From Apostichopus californicus (Eukaryota; Echinodermata; Holothuroidea; Aspidochirotida; Stichopodidae), in assembly GCA_020650975.1 (NCBI GenBank), contig JAIPMN010001384.1, forward strand, positions 4,048 through 38,957: 34,910 nt of DNA, read 5' to 3'. Shown here piece by piece: positions 26,095-34,910 of the stretch; position 1 is the first letter of the stretch, and each line of letters opens with the position of its first letter. The translations under genes were made by a program, and so were the position numbers. The notes under the pieces are model-generated. The model made no database searches, was not told the origin of the DNA, and saw only the letters and a program-made list of their open reading frames with translations.

Positions 26095-26943
26095 ACACAG
26101 GTCTTTTAAAACACAGAATTTGAAGATCCTTTCTTGGAATATTGCCACATACTCTGTTATATTAGCTAAATTTACACTTTCCATAAATTTAGAAGTTCTG
26201 CATGTCTTGCATTATTTAGGAAGTAAAGGAATTTGACAACTCCTAATTATACATACAGGTTAATGAACATTAATCTGATACAAACCCTTTCATATCGCAA
26301 AAGATTACGGTTTAGAAAGTCTAACTGACTAACTTGCAAACTGCGCTTTTCTATCTACCGAGAGCCTTCTTTGGCACTTTGTAGCGCTCTCCTGTTTCCC
26401 CCAAAAAGTTGATAAACACATTTCCACAATCTTTTGCAAACTGCTAGACACACTTTGCAGAAAAGCCAAAATTATTCCTTTCCAATATGCCCCGGGAAAC
26501 AAGTAGTGTACATTCAAGCAGATTAAGTCTGCAGCCTATATGCCGTAAAGACGATAAGAAATAGCATTTAGTATAAATAAATATATATATTTATATGTAA
26601 ATTCAAACCACAAATTTGGAAATTACTCTAGACCATATTTCATAGTATCTTGTGAAATCTACTCAGATGCCATAGAGACCATTTCTAGTGGCAAAAAGCC
26701 CAGCAATACTGAAGGGCCGAAATGGGAGTCAAAATCACGAAATACCAGAGTTGCTTCATTAACTGATATATGGCATCCAGTTTAATCTATGTACGCTGGT
26801 CAACAAATACTGTGCCTCTCTCTGATACTGGTGGATGGCTGCTTCTATATGATCCATCACAGCAGTCTTGTTTGTGCAATATATCAAGTTTTGACAGCTT
26901 TATTAGGGGTATCTTTCTTCTTCTTTGGGGAGTGTCCATCACT

Positions 26944-27113
26944 GGCCATATATATATAAAGCAATGGTCAGTTCATACATGCTTGCTCTCCCTGAAAGTG
27001 AACTTGGCAGTGCTGTATGTGTTGGCCACATATATATAAAGCAATGGTCAGTTCATACATGTATGCTAGCTCTCCCTGAAAGTGAACTTGGCAGTGCTGA
27101 GTGCTGTATGTGC
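26944..27113. repeat. Two-copy 80-bp tandem duplication
   Basis: TATATATAAAGCAATGGTCA, then GTTCATACATG, then CTCTCCCTGAAAGTGAACTT are repeated with an 80-bp offset (GCAATGGTCA at 26961 and 27041). The second copy carries small insertions (TATGCTAG and a duplicated GTGCTGA). Confidence 0.92.
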
Positions 27114-30100
27114 GTGGGCAACATGGTAAGGTATGATTTTCTACAAATGGTACAATTTATGTGACAAAGATAGAGTCAATACAAGTTTACGGCTCATCAG
27201 ACAATTAATTTTATAGACTTGCTAAAAGCTGTTGTAATGAAAACACTACACAAGAATGAATGAATGAATTATATGGTGTTTTTGTACCTTCTGCCAGTCA
27301 TATTTCAGAAACGAGTGTCCAGATTCAGTACAGAGACATGTTTCTTCAATCAAACACCACAAGGTCCGACTTTGCCAAAGGGTTTCAAATTTCCAGCAAC
27401 TACCATCAAATTTTATTGCTATCAGGCTCTTTCCTTCAGATGTGAACTCTTTTCGACCCTATCCGGCAGGAAATATGCTTAAACCAGGGCAACGATAATG
27501 CAAGGTAATGAACCAGTACACACCACCAGATGGTGGAATAACATCATATTAACACATGAATAGAAGTTCTCTAAAGCCTTGTTGTGATAACACACTTACA
27601 GCGAGGACCCTTTCACCTTTCCATCGTCAGCTCAGTCTTTTTACTGCAAAAATTTTCACATTCATAACGGGTGGCGTTTTATCACAAGTTTCTCCCATAT
27701 AAATTTACCTCAATCAAAACTGAACCGACATACTGTACATAAAAGGATTTGTTGTGTGCATTGGCTACACGTGCACGTTATTGTATATTTTCCCAGTGAT
27801 CAATTTTAAAAGAGCTCTTCAACCAATGGATTAATAATGACAAGCGAGTTTCTCTCTCCCTCTCTCTCTTGTTTTTCATGTATAGAGAGTTCTGTATAAT
27901 TCAAGTTTTGTGTGTGTGTGAACGAGTAGATTTATATGATGTGCAATGTTCCAAGACTGTATAGTTTAGGTACAGTAATGGACAGTGTGTACATTAGATA
28001 TATATCAAAATCGTTGTCTGCTACAAGTGCACAATCATTTGCAACATGCTATACAGTACATACTGCATAGTAGGGAGCTACTTTGTTAGTAAAATAAAAT
28101 GCTATGAAAGGGAAAAGAATCCCTTTGGCTGTTATTTATGAAGGGCAAATTATGTGAATTAACCTGACTAAAATACTGCAATATGTAAGGGAAAAGAGAG
28201 GAAAAATTAGACGATAAAGAAAAATAAAACAACACAGCATTAATTATAAAAGCAACCAGTGATAACCATATGAGTCGTTAACAACATCATCTACTCAATA
28301 GTACATGCATCTATGATATTATCAAAATATCGATCTTGGAAATTCACACAAAAAGTAAGGCACTAAATATCTTTAAAACTCATTTAACAGTACCCACACT
28401 GTGAAATTTACCATTATTGTTGAGAATTGATGGAAGATACGATGCAATATATGTCTTCAAGTATATCTATGAGAACATTCTAAAAGCAACAACTATCCTG
28501 CTGGCAATATGCATACATGTTCGAGTTTCAATAATTTATGACCAACAATACCGTAGCACTCTGTTCATCGCATTGCATTACTACATATATACAGTTTATA
28601 TAAAGAGATGTAACTATTTTGCCCTCATGCAGCTTTTCGACTGTTCCAAGTTAGCAGCTCAGTGAGTGAGCGAGCGAGAGAGATAGCGTGGGCAATACCG
28701 AAAAAGCTGCCTCCCAAGATACATTGTCAAGCCATCTATTATTAGCATTCTCACAGCCTAGGTTCGCACGCAAATTGCATTCCACCATTTCATTACAGGC
28801 TGGGTTGCATGACTGGAGTAATTATGTTGATAACTTTCCTCCTGTCTCTGAGAGATGACAGAGAGAAGTTACATTCATCACAGGGCGCCTGACAAGTCCA
28901 TCTCCTTCTCCAGAGGAGCGTAGAATTTTAGAGAGCAAGAAAGCTGTCTCACTGACGCTTTATTTACAACTTTGTTTACATTTTCGGCTCTGGTTTATGA
29001 CACCATCTGGGAGATATCTTCCCCACTTGTAAACATACAAACATGGGATGTCTGTTATGAATGGTTGAGAACTAGCAGAATGAACTTAGCCAACCTTGTA
29101 GACAAATGTGGAGCAGCATTGATTCCCCAAACTTCTCCAGGGTCTCTCAAAACAAAGCTTGTAGCCACATCTTGATTATTCACAATGTTACTCAAAGATA
29201 CAAAATCTATCCCGAGCTAAGTTTCTAACTCTAGACTATCTTGTCCACTTTTTCCGTGAATATCAAAAATATGTACAAATAAAATTGAGGAAAATTATGT
29301 ATTCAGTTTTCACGAGGCAGTTCACAGAATGTCCAATAAATTATAACATCACATCAAAATGCAGTTTTTCTGGGGTTTGGGGCTTGTTTTTTTTTGCTGT
29401 TACATTTACTTTATGAGTGACATCACAGCCTCAAAGGTGAATATGTATATGTTAGCAACCAGTAGAAATCAGGGTGGATTAAACCGTACCTCACAAGATC
29501 CAATTTGGATAATGACAACGGAAACAGTAGACTACCGTAAGCCCATGAAATGAGTGGGTAGCATTCAAACTGATCACTTAAAATTCTCCTTTCACAACAA
29601 ATACTGGAGAGTTGGATTGATGCCAATATTTTGAATATGCAACAGTTAACAACCTTGAGTTCATTAGCATTTACTGGAAAAACCACACAAACTGGTTATT
29701 TGGCTTGAATTTCATTTAACAAAACAATTATTTTGCAATATATATATGAATAGAATATTATTTACATGTACTAACCCATCCCAAGCTGTGGATAACTTTC
29801 ATTTCTATAATGTACATAAGGCTTAGAGCAACTTTCTGAATGTGGTCTATTATTTTAATTTCTTGCAAGTATTACTTAAAATAAAGATTTAGTTAGATTC
29901 ACTGTGACCATACTACTATAATACACCCACCCTTTAAGAAATTATCATCAGACGAAGATCATTGACCGAGTTATTACAGAATTGGATTATAAAGCAACTA
30001 AATTAAAGTGTCATTCACTAGGGTCAAATCCTACAGTTTTCTTGGACTTTCCTCTATAGAAAGTATGCAGTTCTTATCTTATAAGTTCACAACAACTCTT

Positions 30101-30849
30101 TTACTTTGTAGAGAACCCCCTCCTCCCATTTATATCGTGAATTAAACATCTTCAAAGAATCAGTTCTCTTGAGACCAATACTGGTATGATCCGCAAGTTC
30201 CTTCACAACTTTACATTTGAAATAATAATTGCTGTATAGTATATATATTGCTGTCGTAAAGAAATCATTCCACAAAATTTATGAAAGAATGAATAAATGG
30301 ATGAAATGGTACTTGACTAATGCACTCCATTTTGACAAGTATAAAAAAAAGTTTTAAAAAAATATCATTAAGCACCTGCAAATCTACTAATGTATATATC
30401 TACTTTACCTTGAAAAGTTGAAAGCCTACCACATTACACACACTTGGTAACCTTACATAGGTAACCAACGAGCCAACAATGTACCAAGTATGCCACGTAA
30501 CGGCTAATTATTAATGCACAATGGTCACCCAGTGCTGCCTACTTACAACTTACAATTGAAGGCATACATGCAAAAATATTGAGACCCATTTCTGGAAGTT
30601 CTCGATATCATTTTCTCTCTACGCGAAAAAGCATGTAATCAATAACGTCCATTCATTTTGTCCTGTATGTACTCTAGACTGCTCAATTTCATCATTGTGA
30701 AGTCAGGTATGAAGGCTAAAGTTAGGCACTCAAGTTTATTAACCCCGCTTGCCAAGATTGCATGTACTTTTCCGTGGTTCCTGATCGCAAGATGCGTTTT
30801 CAGTCTACACATTTATCTTGCGTTTTGCTTGCTGCCAAGGTATGGAAAT

Positions 30850-30886
30850 GGGGAGGGGGGATGGGTGGGTGGGGAGGGAGGGAGAG
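30850..30886 (+). other. G-quadruplex-prone tract
   Basis: Seven G runs of 3-6 bases separated by single A/T bases or AT (GGGGAGGGGGGATGGGTGGG and on). Short loops favour a stable quadruplex on the + strand, which is the template strand of ski. Confidence 0.6.
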
Positions 30887-31281
30887 TTTGAGAGTATGTC
30901 GGTGTGATTTAGTATTTAGATACATGGTAGATACTAATTAGATACGCTCAAATCTTCAAAGGCTCTTCAAATTTATGCCATAGACAAATAGGAACGGAAC
31001 ATGTCTTTGAGAATTCACATCCTGATGGCCAAGATCTTTAAACTTGTCCTTCAAAATTCTTTACAATTCAAGTTCCATGTATATAGAAGTGATGGTGTTG
31101 ACATGAATTACAGAACTACTCTAATACTGTTAAGTCTGGGAATAGTTGCTGAGCAACAGTGTGTCTTCACAATGTAAAATTAAGAAAACCAAACTGCAAT
31201 GTTACATGCCCACCACCAACAGTATGCATACTTGCAGCTTTTCACATCCAGTGTGACAAGAAAAATTCACAATTGCTCACT

Positions 31282-31500
31282 AAGTGTACACTGTCCATCG
31301 CATACTAATTCAAAATATGCCTGTAAAGTTACACACACAACACACAGAGGAAAAATTACTCTGTTGAACTCCATACGTGCATGAATCGAGCTTATTACAT
31401 GTACACTGTGCATCGCATACTATTTCAAAATATGCCTGTAACGTTACACACACACACACAGGGAAAATTATACTGTAGAACTCCATATGTGTATGCAGTA
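31282..31500. repeat. Two-copy 115-bp tandem duplication with internal CA repeat
   Basis: CATCGCATACTA is at 31296 and 31411. Both copies continue with TTCAAAATATGCCTGTAA, GTTACACACACA, and AACTCCATA(C/T)GTG. The copies differ mainly in CA-repeat length and scattered substitutions. Confidence 0.9.
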
Positions 31501-33061
31501 TGAAAATTTATACTACTGTAATTCCACACATGGACAAGAGAATTTACTGAAATGCCACACAGGAAAACTCATTGGCAGGTAAACTTGCTAGTTGGAACTT
31601 GGGAGACACATAATTTTTCCTTGTATAGGTTCAGTAATATTTAATTTCAAGTGAAAATCAGTTAACACTCAAAGTATTACATCAATTTCAAGTTAAAAAT
31701 TTTCAGTTTGGTGGTATATATGACTTTTCAAGTTTATACACTAGACTGTCTACAAGGCATTTGAACAGTGCTCAATGATGGTCAATAGAAGACAACAAAC
31801 ACAATGGCTGCTGGACTGTGATCCTGAGCTTTAGTTAAACTATATGTAAACAACAGGGCTGTTACTACACATTCCACTATATACAGCTTGTCTGGTACTA
31901 CCTTACACAAAGGGCAGTCAATAAATAACAGACTGGTTTGTTGGCGCTGAACAGCAGTACACAATATATTTTATTATTTTATTCTCAGTATGGTTTTTGC
32001 AGAGTGCATGTTAGGGAAACTTACATGTCATCAATTCAAAATCTATGCATTTATTGCCGGAAAATCATGTGGATTTCCTTTCAGAACAAACATTGCGGTG
32101 GATTTTGAAACATAATTGGAATGAATAATATATATAGGATATGAAGTTAAGTCAATAAGTTATGAGGGATAAACATATCTTAAGCTGGGTGTTGAAATTT
32201 GAGTGCAACAAATTAGATGTTTTGAATCAAAGCAAAGGAAGAGATGAACACATCTCATGACTTTCTGACATTTCAAACATCTGCTTGTGAGATGGAAGTG
32301 TCACCTAGTTACATTACTTGGCCTGAAGTAAACTTGACAAGTTTTTGAGATCAAATGCAAATTTGCTGCATCTATAATGACATAGACCTGTATGACGAAA
32401 TGATATTCATAGTAGTAACATGCAAGTACGAGCTTGACAGACTAGCTAGAACATTTGTGACATCTTCAACCACCGTTGCAAAGGATTGCTCAAATCCCAA
32501 ATGATACTTTCATCAAATTTCCCTGGTTTAGCAGACGTAATCATAAGATTATTGTGAAACGGTATATGGTATTGTAGGGTGGGGTGGGGAGAGGAAATTG
32601 GCTATTTGGTGCAGTGTCTTCTTAATGGAAAGTGCTGTTGGTGAAGAACTTTTAGTACAATATCATAACAATGAAATATATGACACTGGAATACAGTAAG
32701 CCTATAGAAAACCTTAGCCTAGGTCTAAAGATACAAACATGATATATTGAAATATCCAGCAGACATGCGAGTTTTTAAAATCTTTTCACTATCTAGGCTA
32801 TAAATTACTTTTTCATTTGCACTTTCTGAGCAGCCTATAACTATGCCTAGTGACAGTAGGTTCCAAAAATATTCCAAGATGAGAATTAAATAGCCCTTGT
32901 GGTACACCGTGCATGTGAGTGATATCCAGTCCGTCCTATACAGATTTCCTTCTCAAAAATGTCATATGAATTTGCTAATCTAGCATTAATGGGAGATATA
33001 AGCTAGTATTAGGCAGAGGAATGCTTCTCTAGTCTTCCAAGTAAAAGATTATCACACTGAC

Positions 33062-34039
33062 CTGTTTTCTCTTGTTCAGATGGTTGAGGTCGTACTTTGC
33101 TTTGACTTTATCCAACATTTCCTTCCACTTCTTCTCGTGGACAATCTCTTTCGAAAGGTGTAAGTAGTTCCTCCAGTTACTTGAGTCAAACCCCCAGTGG
33201 CAGGTCCTATTCTCCTTATCATGATGGGAGTGCATCACAAATTTTTGTGGCGAAAATACGCTATCACAATCGAAGCAGATAATACAAGCTGCATCAACGT
33301 TTGTGTACAGTTCTGGGGACATGAGTCCTTTACACTTTCCGAAGCATTCGTGGTAAACCTTAAAGCTGTTTTCGTGGGAAAATGATGGCTTTTCCATGTC
33401 ATTTTTCGTGAGCAAACGAATCTTGCTCCGCAAGGCATTGCAAAGTCTTTCTGCATCTGTCTTGGTGATGAGTCCACAACTAGGCGCACTGTATGGCAAG
33501 ATACCCGTTCTCTTGAGGACATCCAATTGTTCTGGGTTACAACGGGAACAATAAATATGTAGTTCATCACACATAGCATTTATCTGCTGTAAGGAAAAAT
33601 CTCGTAGGACACTGTTCAAAATTTGTGGCAAACACAACCTCTTTTCACCACCTACTGTAAAGCATGAGATATGCTCACCCTCTAAAATTGTCGTAGACTT
33701 CTCGCTTGTGTTACGATCCAACGGTGTGAAGACCGGCATTTGCTGTATCGGAAAGGGTGGACTGATTGGATAGTCGTAGTTGACCATTAATTTTGTTCCT
33801 GGTGGAACAACATCTGCTAATTTATCCGAGTCTTTCAAGAAAGAAATTCCGTCTGAACGAACCCGTTGGTTTAGCGTTAGGTTTTCTTCCGATGTAGCGG
33901 CATTAGCCGCGGCCTTTGCATTCAGTGCTACCCAACGTGCAGAGCTTGGTCCACCCAAACTTGTCATTGCTACAGTCTGGTAGCTTTTCAGCACCTTTTC
34001 CAAGTTCGGATTATATGTTTGTGGTACAGGATCATCCAT
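33062..34039 (-). CDS. ski: Ski/Sno-family transcriptional co-repressor, coding exon 1 (N-terminus, DHD and SAND-like domains)
   Basis: This exon encodes the first 326 residues of a Ski-type nuclear co-repressor. The family represses TGF-beta/BMP transcription by binding R-Smads and Smad4 and recruiting NCoR/HDAC complexes. Seen: residues 13-36 form an N-terminal block with TSLGGP and SARW, the R-Smad-binding segment of vertebrate SKI. The DHD domain spans about 100-206, with [22 protein letters not shown] and [19 protein letters not shown]. The Cys/His-rich SAND-like Smad4-binding domain spans about 226-298, with [11 protein letters not shown] and [11 protein letters not shown] basic KRKQ tail ends the exon. 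The start is the first in-frame ATG after an in-frame TAA (34160-34162), in a good context (A at -3, G at +4). The donor is CAG|GTCAGT, phase 0, at 33062/33061; reading past it adds only 10 unrelated residues before a stop. The sequence is closer to SKI than to SnoN, but an invertebrate may have one ancestral gene, so the symbol means the family orthologue. Confidence 0.96.
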
Positions 34040-34062
34040 AGTTGTCCAAAGTAAGTGCCCAT
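33988..34062 (-). other. Upstream ORF overlapping the ski start codon out of frame
   Basis: An ATG at 34062-34060, 23 nt before the main ATG, opens a 24-codon frame that ends in a TGA at 33990-33988, inside exon 1. The upstream ATG has T at -3 and G at +4, a weak context, so leaky scanning to the main ATG is plausible. Because it overlaps the main start in another frame, ribosomes that use it could not simply reinitiate at the main ATG. Whether it is in the mRNA depends on the unmapped transcription start. Confidence 0.45.
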
Positions 34063-34159
34063 GTACAATCAAAAACCGATAATCAAAGAAATTTTCACTT
34101 AATCGTTCGCGAATCGGTCGGTGTTGTTGTGGTTGCTTGAGTCCTCGTGTGTAATCTGC

Positions 34160-34213
34160 TTAGTTGCTGACTGCTTCTGAGCTGCAGCACGCATTCAAAA
34201 CCGTCTGACACAT
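34160..34213 (-). other. Short upstream ORF, 17 codons, in the main frame
   Basis: An ATG at 34213-34211 starts a 17-codon frame ended by the TAA at 34162-34160. It is in the same frame as the Ski coding sequence but is separated from it by that stop. The peptide has no recognisable feature. It matters only if transcription begins further right. It also shows that no longer N-terminal extension of Ski is encoded contiguously here. Confidence 0.3.
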
Positions 34214-34262
34214 TAGTGTATTATTGTCTAGTCTAGCTAGTGTACGTCGTCTGTTACAGTCT
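34203..34262. promoter_or_regulatory. Cluster of five GTCT Smad-box cores
   Basis: GTCT occurs at 34203, 34226, 34231, 34249 and 34259 on the + strand (AGAC on the transcribed sense strand), five times in 60 bp. By composition, well under one would be expected. GTCT/AGAC is the core bound by Smad3/Smad4 MH1 domains, and the human SnoN gene is known to be Smad-controlled through such elements. Autoregulation of this gene by Smads is an inference. Confidence 0.4.
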
Positions 34263-34270
34263 GCGCATGC
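34262..34270. promoter_or_regulatory. NRF1-like site TGCGCATGC
   Basis: The nine bases match the first part of the NRF1 palindrome (YGCGCAYGCGCR), but the last CG is lost (followed by AA). Such sites are typical of TATA-less animal promoters. It lies about 225 bp upstream of the start codon. This is a partial match only. Confidence 0.3.
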
Positions 34271-34300
34271 AAATTGCTCTTCCGTTTCCCTCCCCTGTTA

Positions 34301-34910
34301 GATCATTATTATTTAAAGGAGTGCAAAGAAACAACTATAACAAAGTAATACGAAAATGGTTAAAACCGTTAGAAATTTGTTTATTAGAGGGATGTGGTGT
34401 GCTTACAGGTGAAATGTATTTCAGACGCGTAAGATTTACTCGTGACTGAAAACTGTTCAATCACAAGTCATACACAAATAAATGCCATAAGTACCACGCT
34501 TCAGGTGGTACAATTATGGAGTCAGGGGTTGGGGGGGGGGTGCGTGGGACTTCATAGAGTCGTTAAGTAAATTTTCGACGTGGATTGAAGTCATTTTTTT
34601 GATACTGAGCAGCACTACAATCCTATATCAATGTAGTTTCATAACTGGACTAGTTAATATAATTTAAAAAATACAGTAAATTGAAAATACTTTATAAATA
34701 TAAATATTAACTGAAAAAGCTGCTGTTTGTACATGACATACAATGCATTTGATTTATAATAATAACGGTACCCTATCTAGGCGACATTTTCCGCTTCTAA
34801 GTATAAAAGGTTTAATTGACTGCTCTGACATTCATTTTTTTGTTTAAAAAAAGTTAGTCTGGTCTAGATTGTAATCATACAATGTCAAGAGATACATGCT
34901 CCGGTTAGGT
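34301..34910. other. Upstream flank, no gene recognised
   Basis: AT-rich intergenic-looking sequence upstream of ski. It holds a 10-base G run (34531-34540), a TACAGTA motif near 34672 and several poly(A)/poly(T) stretches. An open stretch on the + strand at 34240-34449 has no recognisable protein similarity. Confidence 0.5.

Larger units (their letters stand above)
26095..33061 (-). other. ski intron 1, 5'-most segment
   Basis: Begins (minus strand) with donor GTCAGT at 33061-33056. Non-coding apart from repeats: an 80-bp duplication (26944-27113), a CT-rich stretch (27850-27868), a GAGCGA-rich stretch (28668-28690), a G-rich block (30850-30886) and a 115-bp duplication (31282-31500). No second gene is recognised. 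Confidence 0.65.
34040..34300 (-). promoter_or_regulatory. Probable 5'UTR and proximal promoter of the ski gene
   Basis: This stretch lies directly upstream of the exon 1 start and is richer in CpG than most of the window. In the minus-strand orientation the main frame is closed by a TAA at 34160-34162. The region contains a GTCT cluster and an NRF1-like TGCGCATGC (34262-34270). No convincing TATA box or initiator is visible, so the transcription start cannot be placed. It may be a TATA-less promoter. It is also possible that a non-coding first exon lies further right and that this block is only partly transcribed. Confidence 0.5.

Noticed and set aside
33029..33061. Coding sequence continuing past exon 1 (10 extra codons and a stop)
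   Set aside because: A CAG|GTCAGT donor lies at the exact point where family similarity ends, and exon 2 continues the protein in the right phase.
34040..34072. Extension of the Ski ORF upstream to position 34072
   Set aside because: The codon at 34072-34070 is TTG, not ATG. The first in-frame ATG is at 34039, and the upstream frame is closed by TAA at 34160-34162.
34240..34449. + strand ORF of 69 codons divergent from ski
   Set aside because: No recognisable similarity and it overlaps the probable ski promoter.
1..34910. CRISPR array, bacterial operon, phage or integrated virus
   Set aside because: No short regularly spaced direct repeats with unique spacers, no dense ORF packing, no polymerase, integrase or capsid motifs on either strand.

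Overview
The window is AT-rich (roughly 63% A+T by eye) animal genomic DNA. It has spliced exons with GT-AG borders, microsatellites, minisatellites, many short poly(G)/poly(C) runs and one 37-base assembly gap. I see no bacterial-style gene packing, no operons and no CRISPR array. The one gene I can identify, on the minus strand, is a Ski/Sno-family transcriptional co-repressor, a metazoan TGF-beta pathway regulator. Its strong similarity to vertebrate SKI, together with the sequence texture, suggests a marine invertebrate, perhaps a deuterostome such as an echinoderm. That placement is inference with low confidence.

Layout, following the gene on the minus strand (right to left): a 5' flank and probable 5'UTR/promoter at 34040-34300; coding exon 1 at 33062-34039 (326 codons: N-terminal R-Smad-binding block, Ski/Sno DHD domain, SAND-like Smad4-binding domain); a first intron of 29,455 bp (3607-33061); exon 2 at 3410-3606 (65 codons plus 2 nt); a second intron of 2,473 bp (937-3409); exon 3 at 842-936 (1 nt, 31 codons, 1 nt); and the start of a third intron that runs off the left edge (1-841). 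Reading phases agree at both internal junctions (0/0, then 2/2), and exon 3 ends in phase 1. The C-terminal coiled-coil exons must lie beyond the left edge, so the gene is partial here.

The large first intron holds no second gene that I can support. It carries an intact-looking inverted-repeat mobile element of about 400 bp (25693-26094), a five-copy 54-bp minisatellite (17254-17525), a three-copy repeat of about 112 bp (19031-19351), several two-copy duplications, a G-rich minisatellite (24297-24496), and CpG-denser islands (about 24781-25060 and 10990-11290) that are regulatory candidates. Intron 3 carries a six-copy 34-bp array (376-585). The region upstream of the start codon shows a cluster of GTCT Smad-box cores, an NRF1-like site, and upstream ORFs, one overlapping the main start out of frame.

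I did not find a previously undescribed biological system. The value of the window is the reconstruction of a split Ski gene from exons far too short to stand out as ORFs, plus several repeat and regulatory curiosities.
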